Assembly (NCBI GenBank): GCA_963814955.1
Contig: CAWFEX010000001.1
Coordinates: 346,245 to 410,244 of the forward strand
Direction of reading: 5' to 3'
DNA length: 64,000 nucleotides
Source of the DNA: DATCJA01 sp963814955
Lineage (GTDB): Bacteria; Acidobacteriota; Vicinamibacteria; Vicinamibacterales; UBA2999
Each line of letters opens with the position of its first letter. Positions within the stretch are counted from its first letter, which is position 1. The position numbers were made by a program, and so were the translations under genes. Of this stretch, positions 61,491 through 64,000 are shown in pieces. Below the pieces are notes generated by a model. That model saw only the letters and a list, made by a program, of their open reading frames with translations. It did not search any database and was not told where the DNA came from.

Positions 61491-64000
61491 ATGGACGCAG
61501 AACGCTGGAAAGACGTTGAGCGCCTCTTCCAATCGGCGCTGGATCTTCCGCCTGACGAGCATGACGCGTTCTTGAAGCGGCGCTGCGCCGGCGACGTCGC
61601 GCTGGAGCAGGACGTCCGCGCATTGCTGCGGTCAGCGGGGGAGGCTGGCGGGTTCTTGTCGGGGCCGGCGATTGAGGTAGCCGCCAGGGCTGCAGCCCGC
61701 CACCAGCCCAATCAACTGGCGGCCAGCGACAGCGGGCCCGTCGGGCAGACGTTCTCCCACTATCGCATCATCGAGAAGCTGGGTGGCGGCGGCATGGGCG
61801 TCGTCTACAAAGCCGAGGACGCGCGGCTGCATCGGTTTGTCGCGCTGAAGTTCCTGTCGCCAGGCCTGGCGGGGGATCCCGACGCGCTGGCACGATTCCG
61901 CCGCGAGGCGCGCGCGGCATCGGCGTTGAACCACGCCAACATCTGCACGGTCTACGATGTCGGCGAGCAGGACGGCCGCGCGTTTCTCGTCATGGAGTTT
62001 CTCGACGGGACGACGCTGAAGCATCAGATCGCAGGGCGCCCGTTCGAGATCGATCGGCTGCTGGCGTTGGCGATCGAGATCGCCGACGCGCTCGAAGCAG
62101 CGCACACGGCCGGCATCGTCCACCGCGACATCAAGCCGGCAAATCTCTTCGTCACCGCGCGCGGACACGCGAAGATTCTCGATTTCGGGCTGGCCAAGGT
62201 CCGAGCAGCTGGCGGCGGTGATGACGCCCCGCCGACCGTGACGGCGGTCGACGGCCTGACGAGTCCGGGGAGCCCGCTTGGAACGATCGCGTACATGTCG
62301 CCCGAGCAAGTGCGAGCGCAGGACCTTGACGCCCGCACCGACCTGTTCTCGTTCGGCATCGTGTTGTACGAAATGGCCTCTGGCGCGCCACCGTTTCACG
62401 GCGACAGCGTGGGGCTGATCTTCGACGGCATCCTGAATCGCGCGCCCGCGCCGGTGGGACGACTGAATCCCGGGCTGCCGCAGGAATTGGAGCGCATCGT
62501 CGGCAAGTGCCTGGAAAAGGATCGGGAGCTTCGCTATCAGCACGCCAGCGAGATCCGCGCGGACCTCCAGCGCCTGCAGCGCGATCGTCAATCGGCCCGC
62601 TTCGAGCCCGGCAGAACGGTGGAAGAGCGGCCTGTGCTCGCGCGGCATCGCGTACGGTGGTTGTCGATCGGCGCTGCTGTCCTCGTTGCAGCGGCAGTCG
62701 CGGGTGCGATCTACAGCCGACGCCCCCCGACGCTGACGGACAAGGACACGATTGTCCTTGCGGAGTTTGTCAATAGGACGGGCGACCCGGTGTTCGACGA
62801 TACGCTCCGACAAGGACTCGCGGTGCAGCTTCAGCAGTCGCCGTTCCTGAGCCTCATCTCCGACGAACGCATCCGAAGAACGCTGCCATTGATGAACCAG
62901 CCGGCGGATGCACGACTGACCCCCGACGTTGCGCGGGTCGTGTGCGTTCGGACGGGCGGTGCGGCGGTCCTGCAGGGATCGATTGCGGCGCTTGGCAGTC
63001 AGTACGTCCTCGGGCTGCGCGCAACCAACTGCGCGACCGGGGACATCCTCGCCGACGAGCAGGCACAGGCGTCGCGGAAAGAAGATGTTCTGAGCACGCT
63101 CAGCCAGATGGCGACTCGGTTCCGAACGCGGGTTGGCGAATCGCTCGCCACCATCGAGAGATACTCGACGCCGCTCGAGGCGACGACGCCGTCGCTCGAA
63201 GCGCTGCAGGCCTACAGCGCCGGATTTAAAGCGGCCCTTGCCGGCTCGTCGGTACGTGCCCTGGCGCTTTTTCAACGTGCGGTCGCGATCGATCCCGATT
63301 TTGCGCTGGCCCATGCGCATGCCGGGTTCCGCTACAGCGGTGATGGGAGAGTCGGCGCTCGCGCGACAGAGCTTACTCAAGGCCTACCAGCTGCGCAATC
63401 GGGCCAGCGACGCCGAGCGCTTCTACATCGACACACTGTACGACCGCGACTTCACGGGGAACCTGGAACGGGAGCGACGAACGTTGGAAACGTGGGCCGA
63501 GAGCTACCCGCGCATTGCGGACCCACACACATTGATCGCGGGTCTCGCCCTGATGAGCACCGGCCAACATGAGTTGGCGATCGCCGAAACCGAGAAGGCC
63601 ATCGCGCTGGATCCCGACTCGAACCCGGCGTATGGCAACAGGGCATTCAATCAGCTCCTGCTGAATCGCCTTGATGATGCCTTGCTGACGGTCCGTCTCG
63701 CGGCGGAGCGCAAGCTGGAATCCGCCTCGTTGCTTCTGACCCAGTATTTCGTTGCCTTCTTGACGGGTAACGAGAACGAACTCAGACGGACGGTGACAGC
63801 GGCCCGGAAGAGTCCCGCCACGGAAGACAGCATCTCTCATATAGAGGCGCTCGCCCTGGCTCGCTCGGGTCAGTTGCAGGACGCGAGACGGATGGCCGAG
63901 GGCGCCGTCCAGATCGCGCAGAAGTCTGGTCGACGCGAACGGGCCGGCTTGTTCGAAGCGGCCACCGCCGTGTGGGAAGCGTTTTATGGGAATGCGGCCG
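61491..64000 (+). CDS. Ser/Thr protein kinase with TPR region (frameshift, runs off the end)
   Basis: At least 830 residues. N-terminal leader ERWKDVERLFQSALDLPPDE; kinase domain about 85-360: YRIIEKLGGGGMGVVYKAED, VALKFLSPGLA, VHRDIKPANLFV, ILDFGLAKV, GTIAYMSPEQVRAQDLDART. One membrane helix (VRWLSIGAAVLVAAAVAGAI) separates it from an extracytoplasmic part with VLAEFVNRTGDPVFDDTLRQ, then TPRs. The frame breaks near 63345; the second frame gives GESALARQSLLKAYQLRNRA and FYIDTLYDRDFTGNLERERR and stays open to the window end. Hanks-type kinase with sensor repeats, coupled to the ECF sigma gene. Confidence 0.9.

Overview
The window looks like a chromosome segment from a GC-rich soil-type Acidobacteriota, most probably of the Vicinamibacteria kind. 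The basis is the mix of families: an ECF sigma factor directly before a Ser/Thr kinase with C-terminal TPRs, a PEGA protein, a TonB-dependent receptor remnant, short secreted proteins of acidobacterial type, MacB-like permeases and palindromic intergenic repeats of the 'ACCTTCAGGT' kind. This is inference from gene content; no rRNA or complete tRNA is present to place it.

Layout. 1-8 kb: the end of a TonB-dependent receptor, a secreted protein, then a catabolic run of tannase/feruloyl-esterase, a tripartite tricarboxylate transporter in which the solute-binding protein is fused to TctB, TctA, and a tricarballylate-dehydrogenase-like flavoprotein. 8-18 kb: small secreted and outer-membrane proteins, a response regulator, cyclophilin, GlgB, a PfkB sugar kinase and a secreted metallo-beta-lactamase-fold protein. 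18-24 kb: a dense housekeeping stretch (TrmH-like methyltransferase, four-helix-bundle protein, PheA, rhomboid, UbiX, coiled-coil protein), each gap filled by repeat islands. 23.4-28 kb: an AttEFGH-like ABC system with an EVE protein. 28-45 kb: Mug-like glycosylase, thiol protein, DUF4159 and DUF2628 proteins, an M28 peptidase, three alpha/beta hydrolases (two tandem epoxide-hydrolase paralogues), a Crp/Fnr regulator, a radical SAM protein, an acetyltransferase-like protein and an orphan GroEL. 45-60 kb: accessory DNA with tiny membrane proteins, a CheB-CheR-kinase-receiver fusion, IS fragments, two direct repeats that each carry the 5' half of a tRNA-Ser, a second kinase/regulator pair, a chimeric hsdM-resolvase scar, a VOC protein and a HEPN/nucleotidyltransferase module. 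60-64 kb: a lipoprotein, then the ECF sigma and kinase pair that runs off the end.

The most unusual signal is a set of intergenic islands built from 7- to 8-nt words (AAGTGCA, GGTAGTC, AATTGACG, AACCCCG, GAGTTCT). They are often arranged as inverted arms, and they often supply the stop codon of the flanking gene. One pair of arms encloses a gene for a four-helix-bundle protein of the 23S-rRNA intervening-sequence family, giving a one-gene, inverted-repeat-bounded unit at 18938-19474. A gene-less hairpin made from the same words sits at 23391-23489.

Many genes are broken by single-base shifts that leave good protein sequence on both sides, often at short homopolymers. The simplest reading is residual sequencing indels, so 'broken' genes outside the debris regions are probably intact in the organism.
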